From the NCBI GenBank assembly GCA_951394045.1, contig OX595985.1, forward strand, positions 2,790,001-2,854,000: DNA of 64,000 nt. Direction: 5' to 3'. The notes beneath the pieces were generated by a model. The model saw nothing but the letters and a program-made list of their open reading frames with translations, made no database searches and was not told the origin of the DNA. Numbering within the stretch: the stretch's first letter is position 1; every line of letters starts with the position of its first letter. The position numbers and the translations under genes are program-made. Source of the stretch: Nitzschia sp. DOCU1 (taxonomy: Eukaryota; Bacillariophyta; Bacillariophyceae; Bacillariales; Bacillariaceae). Of the stretch, positions 31,501-41,165 are shown piece after piece.

Positions 31501-32716
31501 ATTTTCATGGAGAAGCTACTGTGCCAAGACTCTTAGAGAGGAATTGGGGTTCACTCCGTGCCGTGCCGATATGGACGTCTGGTTTCGAGAGGGCGTCAAG
31601 CCGAATGGTGAAAAATATTATGAGTATTTGTTGGTCTACACGGACGATTTGCTGGCGATAAGTATGGACCCGAAATTTATTCTTGAAGATCTAAACAAGC
31701 GCTTCCTACTCAAGGCGGATTCGGTTGGAGAGCCTACGAGGTATCTTGGTGCAACGATTTCGAAGTTTTGGATCGATGGTGACCCTCTACCGAAATGGGC
31801 GATCGGTTCAGGGGACTACATCAAGGAGGCAATTCGTGTGATCAAATCGAGGCTCGCCCAGATGGAGCTTGAGTTAAAATCTGGAGCAAGCGCACCGTTC
31901 CCATCTGGTTACAAGCCGGAATTGGATGTCACCTCACTACTCAACGACGAAGGTGCTACTTTTTATATGCAATGCGTGGGAATTTTACGTTGGATTGTGG
32001 AGCTCGGTCGCATCGATATTTGTGCCGAGACGTCGATGTTGGCTGCGTACAATGCGTGTCCAAGGGATGGCCACCTGAAGGCAGCCCTCCATGTTTTTGC
32101 CTATTTGAATAATCATGAGCGATCTAATCTTGTGATGGATGATGGGTATCCGGACCACTTGCCGGAGTTACCGAAGCACGAATGGAAGGAATTTTATCCG
32201 TGGGCGTGCGATGATTGGCCGCCTGACGCTCCAACTCCCCTCGGAAAACCCGTGGTAATTGTTATGTTTGTTGATGCTTCTCATGCTGCTAACGTCGTGA
32301 CTCGTCAGTCAAGAACAGGTGTTTTGATTTGGGTTAATTGTGCCCCTATCGTTTGGTATTCGAAGAAGCAGAATTCTATTGAGACGAGTTCTTTTGGCTC
32401 GGAGTTTATGGCGTTGAAGACAGGCGTTGAGCTTTTGGAAGCCCTACGTTATAAGCTACGGATGTTGGGAGTCCCAATCGATGGGTATGCTCATGTCCTT
32501 GTTGATAAAATGTCCGTTGTCTGCAACACGAGTGTTCCCGAGTCTACGTTGAAGAAAAAGTCTAATTCGATCGCTTACCACTACGTGCGTTCAAAAGCGG
32601 CGGCTGATATTCTACGAATTGGTTATGTGAATACAAAGGCGAACCTAGCCGATATGTTGACCAAGGTTCAGAATGGAGCGGAGCGAAAGGAGCTTGCTAG
32701 ACAGGTATTGTTCTAG
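28580..32716 (+). CDS. Copia pol polyprotein (protease, integrase, reverse transcriptase, RNase H)
   Basis: The frame continues gag after the UGA codon. The protease active site DSHADT lies at 28676, and the first in-frame ATG after the UGA is only at 28772, so independent initiation would lose the catalytic Asp. Integrase shows D (MFVDVKFG), D (IVPDSALS) and E (QAENAIREV). Reverse transcriptase has DIAGAYLNAP, KALYGLKSAG and the YTDDLL catalytic box. RNase H begins MFVDASHAAN and ends ANLADMLTK. All catalytic residues are present. A gag-pol protein therefore seems to need stop-codon readthrough or an equivalent recoding. Confidence 0.92.
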   Translation, partial: NIRSQRRGISWLRRVVASYSSDTHTLISRCELDSHADTCAFSLEHCFVLHTYNTNINVSGFHDSMEPIKNVIEALVAVAYDCPVTMHTYILLFDHSLVLPNMSCHLLCPDQLRENQIIVNDVALQRIPPDKRTATDHSILDSKSGLHIPLQYDKPFSYFHVRKPTRVEATDPINYTHVRMTSELEWRPSDSDSNLVEEHLRRQVGGDSYFNSISATQTTNLFSLSSFLQADERICSAFHNLALATALGDRVMATLSAMKTVAKSTLVTAHQLARRWRISLEAAQRTLTKTTQRAVRDWSRVSGDRLFRPTEYALRHRRLRSKMFVDVKFGPTKSLEGNTCMAVYSTPFQWVAGFPLPKESEVHTTLDKVFRTVGFPESIVPDSALSLTKGEFLKRCQRAQVPILPVEPYRHNQSQAENAIREVSWLYERTMLARNVPACLWDRCYATCAEQRSHTVLGHPEQNGECAATIVSGDTADISHLINFGFYDWCWARSPRESSQPQKQLCRWLGPSFDVPDVLCQAVLTSNGSILHRSSVIPLSQDEHNNDDIKQMKKDFTEKLAAKLGERIKGIEKKPDDGDKRFIRAEDNVPDFIPYEDDEANEVDEQDKEFVPPPFDEEDKPVEYDHFVSTKIRKATGDGNNVLTGVIRGRKRDAKGDFIGRYHENPLLDTAQYEVVWANGDVESVTANQIVESIMESVDEDGYSVAFVKEFVDHRRDGTALRTDDGFIERAGQKIPKRTTKGWDICAELNDGSTLWIPLKDAKEAYPVQLAEYAVANKLVSEPAFAWWVPFTLKKRDSVLKAVKRRAVRRKNEKFGIEVPGPMDVARALEIDRETGTHHWAKAMAKEVKTVLPALKVLDSEEKVPVGSQLIDLMVVFVVKMDLTRKARICARGDQTEPPSSVTYASVVTRESIRLAFLLASLNGLSVLSADIAGAYLNAPCAERVHTILGPEFGALQGKTAVIVKALYGLKSAGFSWRSYCAKTLREELGFTPCRADMDVWFREGVKPNGEKYYEYLLVYTDDLLAISMDPKFILEDLNKRFLLKADSVGEPTRYLGATISKFWIDGDPLPKWAIGSGDYIKEAIRVIKSRLAQMELELKSGASAPFPSGYKPELDVTSLLNDEGATFYMQCVGILRWIVELGRIDICAETSMLAAYNACPRDGHLKAALHVFAYLNNHERSNLVMDDGYPDHLPELPKHEWKEFYPWACDDWPPDAPTPLGKPVVIVMFVDASHAANVVTRQSRTGVLIWVNCAPIVWYSKKQNSIETSSFGSEFMALKTGVELLEALRYKLRMLGVPIDGYAHVLVDKMSVVCNTSVPESTLKKKSNSIAYHYVRSKAAADILRIGYVNTKANLADMLTKVQNGAERKELARQVLF

Positions 32717-32899
32717 TTCGCGTCCGACTCGTCGAGGGGGTGGCCTAACCTTGTTGGCCATTCGTGTCGGACGTCCTGCGATGGGGCAGGTACCTCGGTT
32801 GGTTGAAATGAAGATGATGGTGGTACTATTGGAAGTTGGTTGAGGTTGGAAATAGTGCGATGTGATCGGATCCCTAGCTCCGTCTCCCATCGAGGGGAC

Positions 32900-33052
32900 C
32901 GTTATTTCCCCGAAGAAGTGGCGTCTACAGTCCAGTTAGTCAAGCCGGGTGTTCGTATCCCGCGCGTAATGCCATAATATTTTGTTACAATGACTTTCAT
33001 TGTTGTTACTACGTTTTGAGTGGCTCCGCGTCACTCTGTCGATCATTTCTCG
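32900..33052 (+). repeat. 3' LTR of the copia element
   Basis: 153 bp, matching 26388-26540 except for one visible T/C difference (CTTTTATT against CTTTCATT). The host sequence resumes with AGCGGGCGGC. Confidence 0.9.
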
Positions 33053-33974
33053 AGCGGGCGGCAAGACGGGTTGCCGCGAGGCGGGCGGGCTTCCGGCTTC
33101 TCCTGCCGCGCTCATTACAGGACTCAGAGCGTACTGTACTTTAGGAAAGTTGACAAATCCAACATAAACTGAACACTATAAGAGCGTTATGCAACAGAAG
33201 AATGATCTTGCTTTGGGAAAAAAGATGCTGAGCTTCCGAAAGGTATTTGCGACAGCGGAAGAGGATGCTCACCAAATCATCATGTTCTTCTTGTTGCTGC
33301 TGGTGTTATTCTTCTCCACCAGCTCCTCGGCGGGGGCTCTGCTGCTGGACACAGGATCGCAGACAACAGAACAGCAAGATCACGAGGAGTGGTAGACAAG
33401 ATGGACCAAAACAGGTGATCGAACAGACATACCTTACTCCACTCCCTGTAAGACCGCCTGTTACTACTACTACTTGATCACCTACTACTACTACCAGCAC
33501 TAAAGAGGAGTACTAGAAAGAGACGCGGAGTAGTACATACACTAGCCTGGTGGAGGTCGGCAGGGCCTTGAATATATCTTTCAAAGGTAGTATCATACCA
33601 GGAGTATGATAGTAATTGTCGTTGTCGACCCGACGAGGAGACGAGCAAGATCATATTTTGCGTAGGGATTTTGCGATATCTCTTTATAGGATATGGATCA
33701 TACCGTGATCCATATGTACCTAACTTTGACTAACTACTTGACCACCAATCATCATACACTATTGTAAAATAAATCTCACGGCGGTCACTAGTACAACGCA
33801 AACTGTCAAAGTTCTAGTAGCCCGGTTACACTCAAATGACCCAGTAGAAAGTTACAGTAGTAAATATCTCGCCATGTCGCAATTGCCTAGGCCCTTATCC
33901 ATATCTGCCACAAATCCCCCCAGGTCCGTCACTTACCAAAACAAACTCTATTTTCATCGCTCTTTCTCTGAAAG
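33053..33974. other. Intergenic region with a perfect hairpin
   Basis: No convincing gene. A 68-codon frame at 33189-33395 encodes one hydrophobic helix but has no recognised relative. The stretch holds TAC/TAG-rich low complexity and the hairpin listed separately. Confidence 0.5.
33691..33715. repeat. Perfect inverted repeat, 10-bp arms, 5-nt loop
   Basis: ATATGGATCA, then TACCG, then TGATCCATAT. It is not followed by a T-run and no gene ends beside it, so a terminator role is not supported. It could be a protein-binding palindrome or a chance structure. Confidence 0.7.
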
Positions 33975-35235
33975 GTGTACTTTATCATGCAGAACAATAC
34001 TGTCACCTTGGATTGTCATGATAGCAATGACGACGATAGTTGTGATGAATTTGCCACTCCCATTGACCCTGATATCGGTACTAATATTATGGCTTTACAG
34101 ATAAATAATGATACGGGCGGCGCAACGATGAACACCCCACGTCAACTGTTTGACAGCAAGCATCGTAAGCGTGACAGGATCCGTAACAAGATCCAACGGT
34201 CACCTAGAGCAAAAACCATGGCCTCAAACTTCGCTCTAAACGAAAGCCGTTTTGAAGATGGGTTTGACTCTCACGGAGAGGTTGGCCCATTTCTTGATGC
34301 AGTTGAAGGAGAACAGGAGCCAAACGAGGATGAGATAGGCAATGTTGCCGCTCCGACAGAGCCTAATTTACCTGCGCAAGGTCCAAACCTTGCAGGGATT
34401 GCAATTCCTCCCGAAGAAATGAAGAAAATGAAGGTTGTTGACCTCCGTCTTCAGCTTACGCTACGCCAAAAAACCACCAATGGCACAAAAGCCGACCTAT
34501 TAAAGCGTCTTGAAAAGGCCATCGCTGAGAATGCACCAGTATATTCCCTTAAAAAGGCCCCTGCAGGCGACAATCTTAATGGGGTTTCCCACTGGCGCAA
34601 GGTGGGAAGAGTTGTCCCCTTCTGCAACATCAGTTGTACAAGAGCCGGCAAATATTAGCTTTGTCAATGCACGTGCACCCACTGATGATGACCATTACTC
34701 AACAACACTTGAGAAGAGGAACTTTGACGAGGTGTTTGGCGTACCTCTATTTACCGGAAAGTCCCCCAAGGCTCAAACGATTCGAAGAGGCCTTCCAACA
34801 ACTCAATTTGAGCCAAGATTGAAAGGACATCCCACCCCTGCCGTCACCCTTTCTGCCACGTCGCATCCTGCAGAATACGTGGAGCTATTCCTTCCTTATG
34901 AAACAAACCAATACAATACAGGCAGAGACACTTTTCCAAGTTTTGCCACGTTCACTACCTGGACGAATGCAAAAGCAATAATGGCAGGTGCTGGGGATCA
35001 AATGTACAGTGAGTTCAAGCCATTCACACGTCATGAAATACGGCAACACGTGGGACTCTACTTACTGCAAGGGATATCCCCATCCCCATCGATAGAAATG
35101 AAATTTAAATCGCAGGCGATGGATCCAGTTGCCGGCAAAGATTTGGTGAACCTATCGTTCGGGCCAAATGCGGAGCGAAGGCACAAGCACTTTAAAGCCT
35201 TCTTTGTGCCATACCCCACAGAGACGCATAAGTAG
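33975..35235 (+). pseudogene. Broken SAP-domain / piggyBac-like transposase gene
   Basis: Two overlapping frames form one gene. The first (33987 on) has an acidic N-terminus and a SAP domain (KVVDLRLQLTLRQK, TKADLLKRLEKAI). The second, entered at a G-run at 34581-34584, continues with GARWEELSPS, VNARAPT and a segment typical of the start of piggyBac-like DDE_Tnp_1_7 proteins (EYVELFLPYETNQYN, FTRHEIRQHVGLYLLQGI). One extra G would explain the shift, so a sequencing slip is possible. The frame stops at 35235, before any catalytic Asp of the DDE core, so the gene is truncated either way. No piggyBac termini or TTAA duplication were recognised. Confidence 0.6.
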
Positions 35236-35847
35236 TTTAGTCAAGTTAGTCCTGTAACATGGTAGTCTTAGTAGTCATAGGCGAACGGAGTCGTCCGTTT
35301 GGCGGACGACGTACAGACGGCTAACGGACGCGGACGCGAACGAACGGTGACGTCGTCACTGACGGCGCACCGACGCAGCGATCAAAGAAGTCGCAGCGTT
35401 ACACATGGAAGCGCTCTGTAGTATATCGCATAGTAACATTCGACTAACTCATAGAGTCCCTTGCCAACGGCATGCCAACAATCTAAGTAGTAAATATTCA
35501 TCGCCCAATAGAGGAGATGTATTTAGGACAAGGAAATAATTCAGACCATGGGTATCGAGGAGTCGTAGCTAGCCAAGACTTGGGACGCCTAGTTACAGGC
35601 GACGATACGAGGAATCGACATATCCGAATGAATAGAATATATGCGCGTTATTTACGCGCAGGGAAAGACGTTCACAAAATGAACGATCGGTCGCAAATAT
35701 TTGAAAGACAAAAATCTTTCGTCTCGTCAATCTTGTTGTTGGAATCATCTATCGTAGAGGTAAACTAGTTCTCACAATTACAATCATCTTTATCTTTTAT
35801 ATCGTCACCCCCGGGATAGGGCACAGTTTTAAAACTCCCGTTTAAGG

Positions 35848-36086
35848 ATGAAGACCTCCTACTCCAACCACGAGTCCGCGAAGAAAGTTGCGTTGTTGTT
35901 GACTCAAGCCGCTCACGTCAACCCTCCGTTGATCCCCTTCCGTCGCGAGAAACCGAAGGACGAAGACATTCTCCAAGACGATGAGAAGTCCAAAAGGTCA
36001 AGATTAAGTTGGACCCCACCGATGAGGATTCGGATGAGTTCGAGACACGTTGCTTCATCTTCGAACAAGGCGACGCCGAACGATGG
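35848..36086 (+). pseudogene. 5' part of the gypsy gag gene, frameshifted and interrupted
   Basis: It starts MKTSYSNHES. Up to about 35985 the frame reads KPKDEDILQDDEK; after that the sense continues in another frame as KVKIKLDPTDEDSDEF and FEQGDAERW, implying loss of one base. At 36086 the nested gypsy element begins. If the nested element and one ATGG copy are set aside, the gag frame runs straight into VKWRMQMDELIRD at 41590. Confidence 0.7.
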
Positions 36087-36506
36087 TGCACTACGCTGAA
36101 AGTAGGATGAAAGTTTGTAGTGTGTGTAAATTATGATATCTACTTTATCGCTCATCTATCGCTTCCAGATCTTGGAGTCTTCCCTCCATTCCTTCTCCTA
36201 TGCGTTGAACGGATATTGATTGCAACTCCAACCAATCTAGAGCATTGGATCTCCTTCTACTCTCTAGCTAGGAGCCGTTGGAACCGTGATTCCAGTAGTA
36301 ACGTCGACGGCTCGCCGCGCTCGCACCGACGGCGCGTCATTGCTCGTCAGCTGCGCCGGCCTTGCTCGTCTGTCCATGCGTCCACGGACGTCCGACCAAG
36401 TCGACCTCAGCTTAGGTATGTATGTATGTACTACACGTAGGCCATTGTGTGTACGGTATCGCGCTAACTACTTGTTAGTTCTAGAGGGGTATTCTAGTGT
36501 ACTGCA
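36087..36506 (-). repeat. 3' LTR of the nested gypsy element
   Basis: 420 bp, TGCACTACG to GTACTGCA. It contains three tandem TATG steps (TATGTATGTATG). It differs from the other LTR at CATGCGTCC/CATGTGTCC and GTGTACGG/GTGTATGG. Confidence 0.95.
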
Positions 36507-36536
36507 TGCGCCCCCATGACAAGGGCTTCTAAGAGC

Positions 36537-39500
36537 TCACTCATCAGCAGCATTGCGTTCCTCGTACGGATGCAAATTCCGGATGTTGTAAGTTTGTTGT
36601 ACTGCTCCTTTCCTAATGTGAATAGAGCCATTGTCATTAATGTACACGATCTCATACGGACCGCTATAAGGATTTGTCCCATACTTGCGGGATTGTTCAT
36701 TACGGACCATTACCTTTTGTCCCACGCGATACCGGTAAACTCTTCGCGTCTTGTTTTCAGCTTCGTTATTTTGAATAATACGAGATTGTTTTCGTTCCTT
36801 AATTAATTTCCAGTTAGCTTCGAACCGGGTATTGAGAATAGCGTCGCGGCCAAACACGAGTTGTGATGGCGTCACTTGCATCGTTGTGTGATACGTTGCG
36901 CGTACTGCGAACATAGTGGCTGCGAGGACTCCGTCCAGTGACTCCGTGTCTTCGGAGTTTTGCAACTCGAAAGTGCGAATCATGTTCCCGATGGTTTGGT
37001 GAACTCGCTCGATAATTGAATTAGCTTGCGGATTTCGCGCTGTGATTGGCTTGGTCATTACGCCATAATCTTCGCGCACCATTCTTCGGAATTCTCCCAT
37101 GAATTCAGTTCCGCGGTCATAAATAATCTTTTGTGGCCACGGATATCGCGTGAACCACGCCATTTCGGCCGCACTTGCTATCGAAAAGGCTTCTTTATTT
37201 GCTATACGCACCATCTCGAACCATCCGGTTGCGGGATCTATCATAGTGAGGCACCACAGTTGTAGTGTCTTCTTACTACCTAGTTGTTTTATCTTGTATG
37301 GACCTATCAGGTCAACACATAGCGTATCCCAGGGGTCGATCTCCGCCGCCTTGGGTGGAAGGTGTCCGTACTTAATCGTCTTCCGCTTCGTTAGCTGACA
37401 CGTAGGGCAAGACTTGCAAATCCGCTCGACGTCGCCGCGGATGTTCTTCCAGTAGAAGTGTTGCCGAATCGTTTGTTCGGTACGTGTCTCTCCTGGGTGA
37501 CAGAGCATCTCGTGATACCATTTGACGCACCGTTTCTGGAGACTCGTTGGGAGAACAATCTTGTCCTCGCGTACTATTAGTTCTCGTTTCTTTCCGCCCC
37601 CACGATAGACTTTGACTGAATATCGCGGGTTTGTACGTACTTTAGATAATAAGGCGCGGTCAGCATTCTGCATGCGCGCTATGTTCTTGTAAGTGAGGGG
37701 AAAGGCATCGCGCGGTAACTCGTCACCCGCCAAAAACTCATTTAAGGGAGATTCGGGGAAAGCTCTATCGTCGAGATCGAGTCGACTAAGCGCGTCCGCA
37801 ACGACGTTATGTTCGCCCTTAATATAGACGAGTTTGGGGCCAAACTCCTCGATTAAGAGGCGCCAACGCATGACGCGCTCCGTGTTAAATTCTTTATACG
37901 TAAGATTCTTATGGTCTGTGAAGACTTTGATTCGCTGTCCCAAAAGGATATTGCGAAATTCCTTAAGTGTTTCGACGATAGCTAAAAGCTCTCGTTCCGT
38001 CGTGGTGTAGCGCGTTTGCGCCGGATTTAGTTTTCGACTATAGAACGCAATCGGTTTCCCGCGTTGCGATAACACTGCACCTAGCTGAGTATGACTAGCA
38101 TCGGTGTGTATTTCGAAGGGTATGTTGAAATCGGGGTATGTTAGTAGTGTCTGCTTACTTATTATTCTTTTCATCGTGTCGAAGGCATTCTGCTCGACTG
38201 GACCCCATTGCCATTTGGCTTCTTTAGAAGTTAGCGCACTCAGAGGGGCTAGAACTTCGGAGCGACGAATCCACATGTCGCGGTAGTAGTTAACTACGCC
38301 TATGAACTTGCGTAGCTCGCGCTTGTTAGTAGGTGCCTTCATAGCGTGAATAGCCTCTACTTTCTTTGCGACTGGTTGGATTCCGTCTCGCGTTATCCAG
38401 TACCCCAGATACTCCAACTCGCCTCGGGCGAAGAAGGATTTTCGGGCATTTACCTTGAGACCTGTGTCACGTAGACGTTTGAAAATGACTTCTAGTTTCT
38501 CTAGGTGGTCATTAAAATCGCCCTTAGTTAATTCTAGTAGATCGTCAATGTACACTCGTACGTACTCTAGATCTTCAAAGAGGGTGCCCATTTTCTCTTG
38601 GAAAATGTCGGGACTATTTGAGAGTCCCATTGGCAAGCGTTGCATTTCGTACTTACCCCAAGGGAGTACGATAGTACATAGCTTCTTACTGTCTGGGCTT
38701 AACTCTATATGGTAGTAACCCATGTTGAGGTCGAGACTCGTCGCGTACTGAAAGCCTTCTAGCTTCATCAGTAAGTCCTGAATCTTCGGGATTGGATACG
38801 GCTTGCGTTTAATCCGTTTGTTCAATTCTCGGAAATCGTTGATGAATCGAACTGTTCCATCCTTTTTGGGGATGATAAAGGTGGGCGCACCCCATTCGGA
38901 GCGGTTCACCTTTTTGAGTACTCCGACTTGACAGAGTCGTTCGACTTCATCGCGGAGGGTACGCTCATACGCTTTCGGTACGGGGTACGCTCTAGCATGG
39001 TACGGCTTGGCACCTTCTACTAGTTCAATATCATAGGGGGCCCCACGCCATCGGCCAAGGGTTCCATCGAATAGGGTCTGGTATTTTGTCAGTAGCTGTT
39101 CTAGCTTACTTTGCTCATCCTTACTAAGGTGAGTTTGCTCTCTAGCAATGCTACGTGCATCGGCTTTCTCGTACTTGGCGTCGAGAATTTCTTTGACGCG
39201 GTCCGACATTTCGTCAACGTGTCCGCGTTCATGTACATGATACGACGTTGCCGGCGTCGCATTTATTTCTTTCATTGGCATGCGTGCATCGTCCCATTCT
39301 ACTTCCATAGCTTTGAAGTCGATCACTAGACCTAGCTCTTGCATGAGGTCTCTGCCTATAATCATATCATAGTTACCTAGATCGTCCGCTAGGTGAAAGT
39401 CCCACTCGATCAATCGATCGTCGTGTAGTTCTGGTAGACTGAGCTGCGTGGTCACGCGCTCAGTGCACTCATAGCTACCGCTCATAGTCGTGAATACAGT

Positions 39501-39947
39501 AGTTGCCTTTTGAGTCTTTATCTTTAGTTTACGAGCACTGCTCTTCTTCCAGAGACAGCCGCTACCGCCAGAGTCAAGAAGTGCCTTGACGGTTACTACT
39601 TGTTGCCGCCGTCCGCCTCGTTGATTAACACGAGCAAACGTGATCGGCACAAGATGGCTTGTTTTTCGTCGTTTGTTGGAGCCTGCGGTTTGACTACCTC
39701 GAATCGTACTTAACAAATAAAGCTCGCGCTCGCGCTGTGCTTCCGCCAGACATGCATCGAGAGAGCTGAAACTTCGAGATTTCCCTGCGTGTGATTTTTG
39801 CAAATTTTGTGTTACGCTTGTTACACAATCGCTATTGTAGAATGATTCCATCTGTTGGACATCGTTGCTACGGTTAAAACTAGTGTAATCGTTCAATTCA
39901 CCACTATTTTTATTATTGTATTCACACGTAGTCACCGGCTCACACCG
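36537..39947 (-). CDS. Gypsy pol polyprotein (protease, reverse transcriptase, RNase H, integrase)
   Basis: The frame continues gag after a single UGA codon at 39950-39948; its first ATG is at 39851. The protease active site is LLDSGGSG. Reverse transcriptase has QRLPMGLSNSPDIFQ and the catalytic box VYIDDLLE. RNase H begins EIHTDASHTQLGAVLS with FYSRKLNPAQ and ERELLAIVETL. Integrase has an HHCC zinc finger (HPGETRTEQTIRQHFYW, CKSCPTC), then D (LCVDLIGPY), D (IIYDRGTEFMG) and E (NSIIERVHQTIG). All catalytic residues are present. The C-terminus ends in a short chromatin- or DNA-binding-like tail (RNLHPYEERN). Confidence 0.95.
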   Translation of the reverse strand, partial: RCEPVTTCEYNNKNSGELNDYTSFNRSNDVQQMESFYNSDCVTSVTQNLQKSHAGKSRSFSSLDACLAEAQRERELYLLSTIRGSQTAGSNKRRKTSHLVPITFARVNQRGGRRQQVVTVKALLDSGGSGCLWKKSSARKLKIKTQKATTVFTTMSGSYECTERVTTQLSLPELHDDRLIEWDFHLADDLGNYDMIIGRDLMQELGLVIDFKAMEVEWDDARMPMKEINATPATSYHVHERGHVDEMSDRVKEILDAKYEKADARSIAREQTHLSKDEQSKLEQLLTKYQTLFDGTLGRWRGAPYDIELVEGAKPYHARAYPVPKAYERTLRDEVERLCQVGVLKKVNRSEWGAPTFIIPKKDGTVRFINDFRELNKRIKRKPYPIPKIQDLLMKLEGFQYATSLDLNMGYYHIELSPDSKKLCTIVLPWGKYEMQRLPMGLSNSPDIFQEKMGTLFEDLEYVRVYIDDLLELTKGDFNDHLEKLEVIFKRLRDTGLKVNARKSFFARGELEYLGYWITRDGIQPVAKKVEAIHAMKAPTNKRELRKFIGVVNYYRDMWIRRSEVLAPLSALTSKEAKWQWGPVEQNAFDTMKRIISKQTLLTYPDFNIPFEIHTDASHTQLGAVLSQRGKPIAFYSRKLNPAQTRYTTTERELLAIVETLKEFRNILLGQRIKVFTDHKNLTYKEFNTERVMRWRLLIEEFGPKLVYIKGEHNVVADALSRLDLDDRAFPESPLNEFLAGDELPRDAFPLTYKNIARMQNADRALLSKVRTNPRYSVKVYRGGGKKRELIVREDKIVLPTSLQKRCVKWYHEMLCHPGETRTEQTIRQHFYWKNIRGDVERICKSCPTCQLTKRKTIKYGHLPPKAAEIDPWDTLCVDLIGPYKIKQLGSKKTLQLWCLTMIDPATGWFEMVRIANKEAFSIASAAEMAWFTRYPWPQKIIYDRGTEFMGEFRRMVREDYGVMTKPITARNPQANSIIERVHQTIGNMIRTFELQNSEDTESLDGVLAATMFAVRATYHTTMQVTPSQLVFGRDAILNTRFEANWKLIKERKQSRIIQNNEAENKTRRVYRYRVGQKVMVRNEQSRKYGTNPYSGPYEIVYINDNGSIHIRKGAVQQTYNIRNLHPYEERNAADE

Positions 39948-41129
39948 TCAATCCATTTCGACATCGCTGTCGCTGCTGACACTGAGTTTGTCGAAATCAG
40001 GAAGATCGTTGAGATCATCCATGTCGTAGTTAAAGTTGTCCATCGAAGGAGGATCTTCGGCCTTGCGTTTCTTTGCAGATTGCTTGACCGCATTGTCGAC
40101 CATCGACTTAATGTAGGCGTGGAGCTCGCCCGTTTTCTTCTTCTTTTCCCCGTCGCTGTCTCCATCGCTGCGACGCCAGGTTTTGTTTTCAAAGCGGGCC
40201 TTTTTGAAGCGACCGCCGACATTCGAATGGGCAGCCGCCATTTTCTTCGCTTGGTCCTTTAGAATAAGGCAATCATGGGTAGCATGGGTATTGTTAGCAC
40301 CATGATAAAGACAATCATATTTGGCCTTACCGTCGGTTCCCGCTCTCGGGCCTCCGCGCTTCCTCTTCGAGGGATTTTCGTCATTCGACTTGCCGTGTTT
40401 GTCCGCCTTCTTGCTGAGGGCCTCATTGATTTCCTCTGTAGCTTCCAACCGTTTGCAGAAGTCTACAAAGTCCTGAACCGTGTGCTCAACCGGCTCAAAT
40501 CCTTGTAGGATCATTTCCTTTCGCCACTTGGCGGGGATTCCAAATTCGCAATTTTCCATGAGCTCGTCATCGGGAATTTTGTTTTTCTCGCCTTTCTCGT
40601 CGAACAGTGCGAGGTACTCATTCAGCTCGCGGAAACGAGCCACATACGCCTTCATCGTCATCGTCGGGGGCTTTCGGCAGATCCGACGCATATAGCATTT
40701 TTGGAGTTGCACCGCGCGTTTGGGGAGGACATAAGCCGTAACCGCGTGCAAACATTTCTCGAAATTATCGGCGTTTTCGGTTTTGAGTTCCGAGGCCTTC
40801 GCGTTGAAAGCCGCCAATACCTGGCCTTTCAGCAAATTGCGTGTTAAAGCATATTGCTGAGGTCCCGTGGTTAGATCCTGACCCGCGATCACATCCTTAA
40901 GTCCAATAAGGAAAAGGAACCACTCTTCGGGTGTTCCGTCGGTGAAATGCGGTTGTTTGACGCGTCGCGTCAACGATTTCTTATCTTTTGGATCGATACG
41001 CAAGTCATATTGACTATACGCACCATCTTTGAGCTCCTTTGGCTCGGGCCTTTCAATACTGATCGGCGCTGACTTGAAGCCCTGCTTCTCGGCAGCGGTC
41101 TTCTTTGGGATGCTGTTTGCGATCTTCAT
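39948..41129 (-). CDS. Gypsy gag protein
   Basis: 393 residues from the ATG at 41129. A helical capsid region (LTRRVKQPHFTDGTPEEWF, ALTRNLLKGQVLAAFNAKA) is followed by a Lys-rich linker and a nucleocapsid-type Cys/His motif (CLYHGANNTHATHDC). The acidic end ends in SSDSDVEMD before the UGA. The downstream codon is CGG, giving UGA-C, a context often leaky in other systems. Confidence 0.9.
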   Translation of the reverse strand: MKIANSIPKKTAAEKQGFKSAPISIERPEPKELKDGAYSQYDLRIDPKDKKSLTRRVKQPHFTDGTPEEWFLFLIGLKDVIAGQDLTTGPQQYALTRNLLKGQVLAAFNAKASELKTENADNFEKCLHAVTAYVLPKRAVQLQKCYMRRICRKPPTMTMKAYVARFRELNEYLALFDEKGEKNKIPDDELMENCEFGIPAKWRKEMILQGFEPVEHTVQDFVDFCKRLEATEEINEALSKKADKHGKSNDENPSKRKRGGPRAGTDGKAKYDCLYHGANNTHATHDCLILKDQAKKMAAAHSNVGGRFKKARFENKTWRRSDGDSDGEKKKKTGELHAYIKSMVDNAVKQSAKKRKAEDPPSMDNFNYDMDDLNDLPDFDKLSVSSDSDVEMD

Positions 41130-41165
41130 CTTTGCTCACGCGTGTAACGTGGAGTGTTAACACTG

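Larger units (their letters stand above)
26388..33052 (+). mobile_element. Complete young Ty1/copia LTR retrotransposon
   Basis: Two 153-bp LTRs frame a gag gene and a full pol gene in the copia order protease, integrase, reverse transcriptase, RNase H. The LTRs differ at one position that I can see, so the insertion is recent. A candidate 5-bp target duplication GAGCG lies at 26383-26387 and 33052-33056. A purine-rich tract (GAGGGGAC) precedes the 3' LTR. Gag and pol lie in the same frame, separated by one UGA codon. The element resembles the diatom CoDi group. Confidence 0.92.

Noticed and set aside
35643..35659. Short palindrome GCGCGT/ACGCGC
   Set aside because: Six-base arms are expected by chance at this scale, and no function is suggested by context.
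36120..36440. Plus-strand frame MCVNYDIYF... repeated at 41199-41519
   Set aside because: Both copies are the LTRs of the nested gypsy element; the frame is chance within a repeat.
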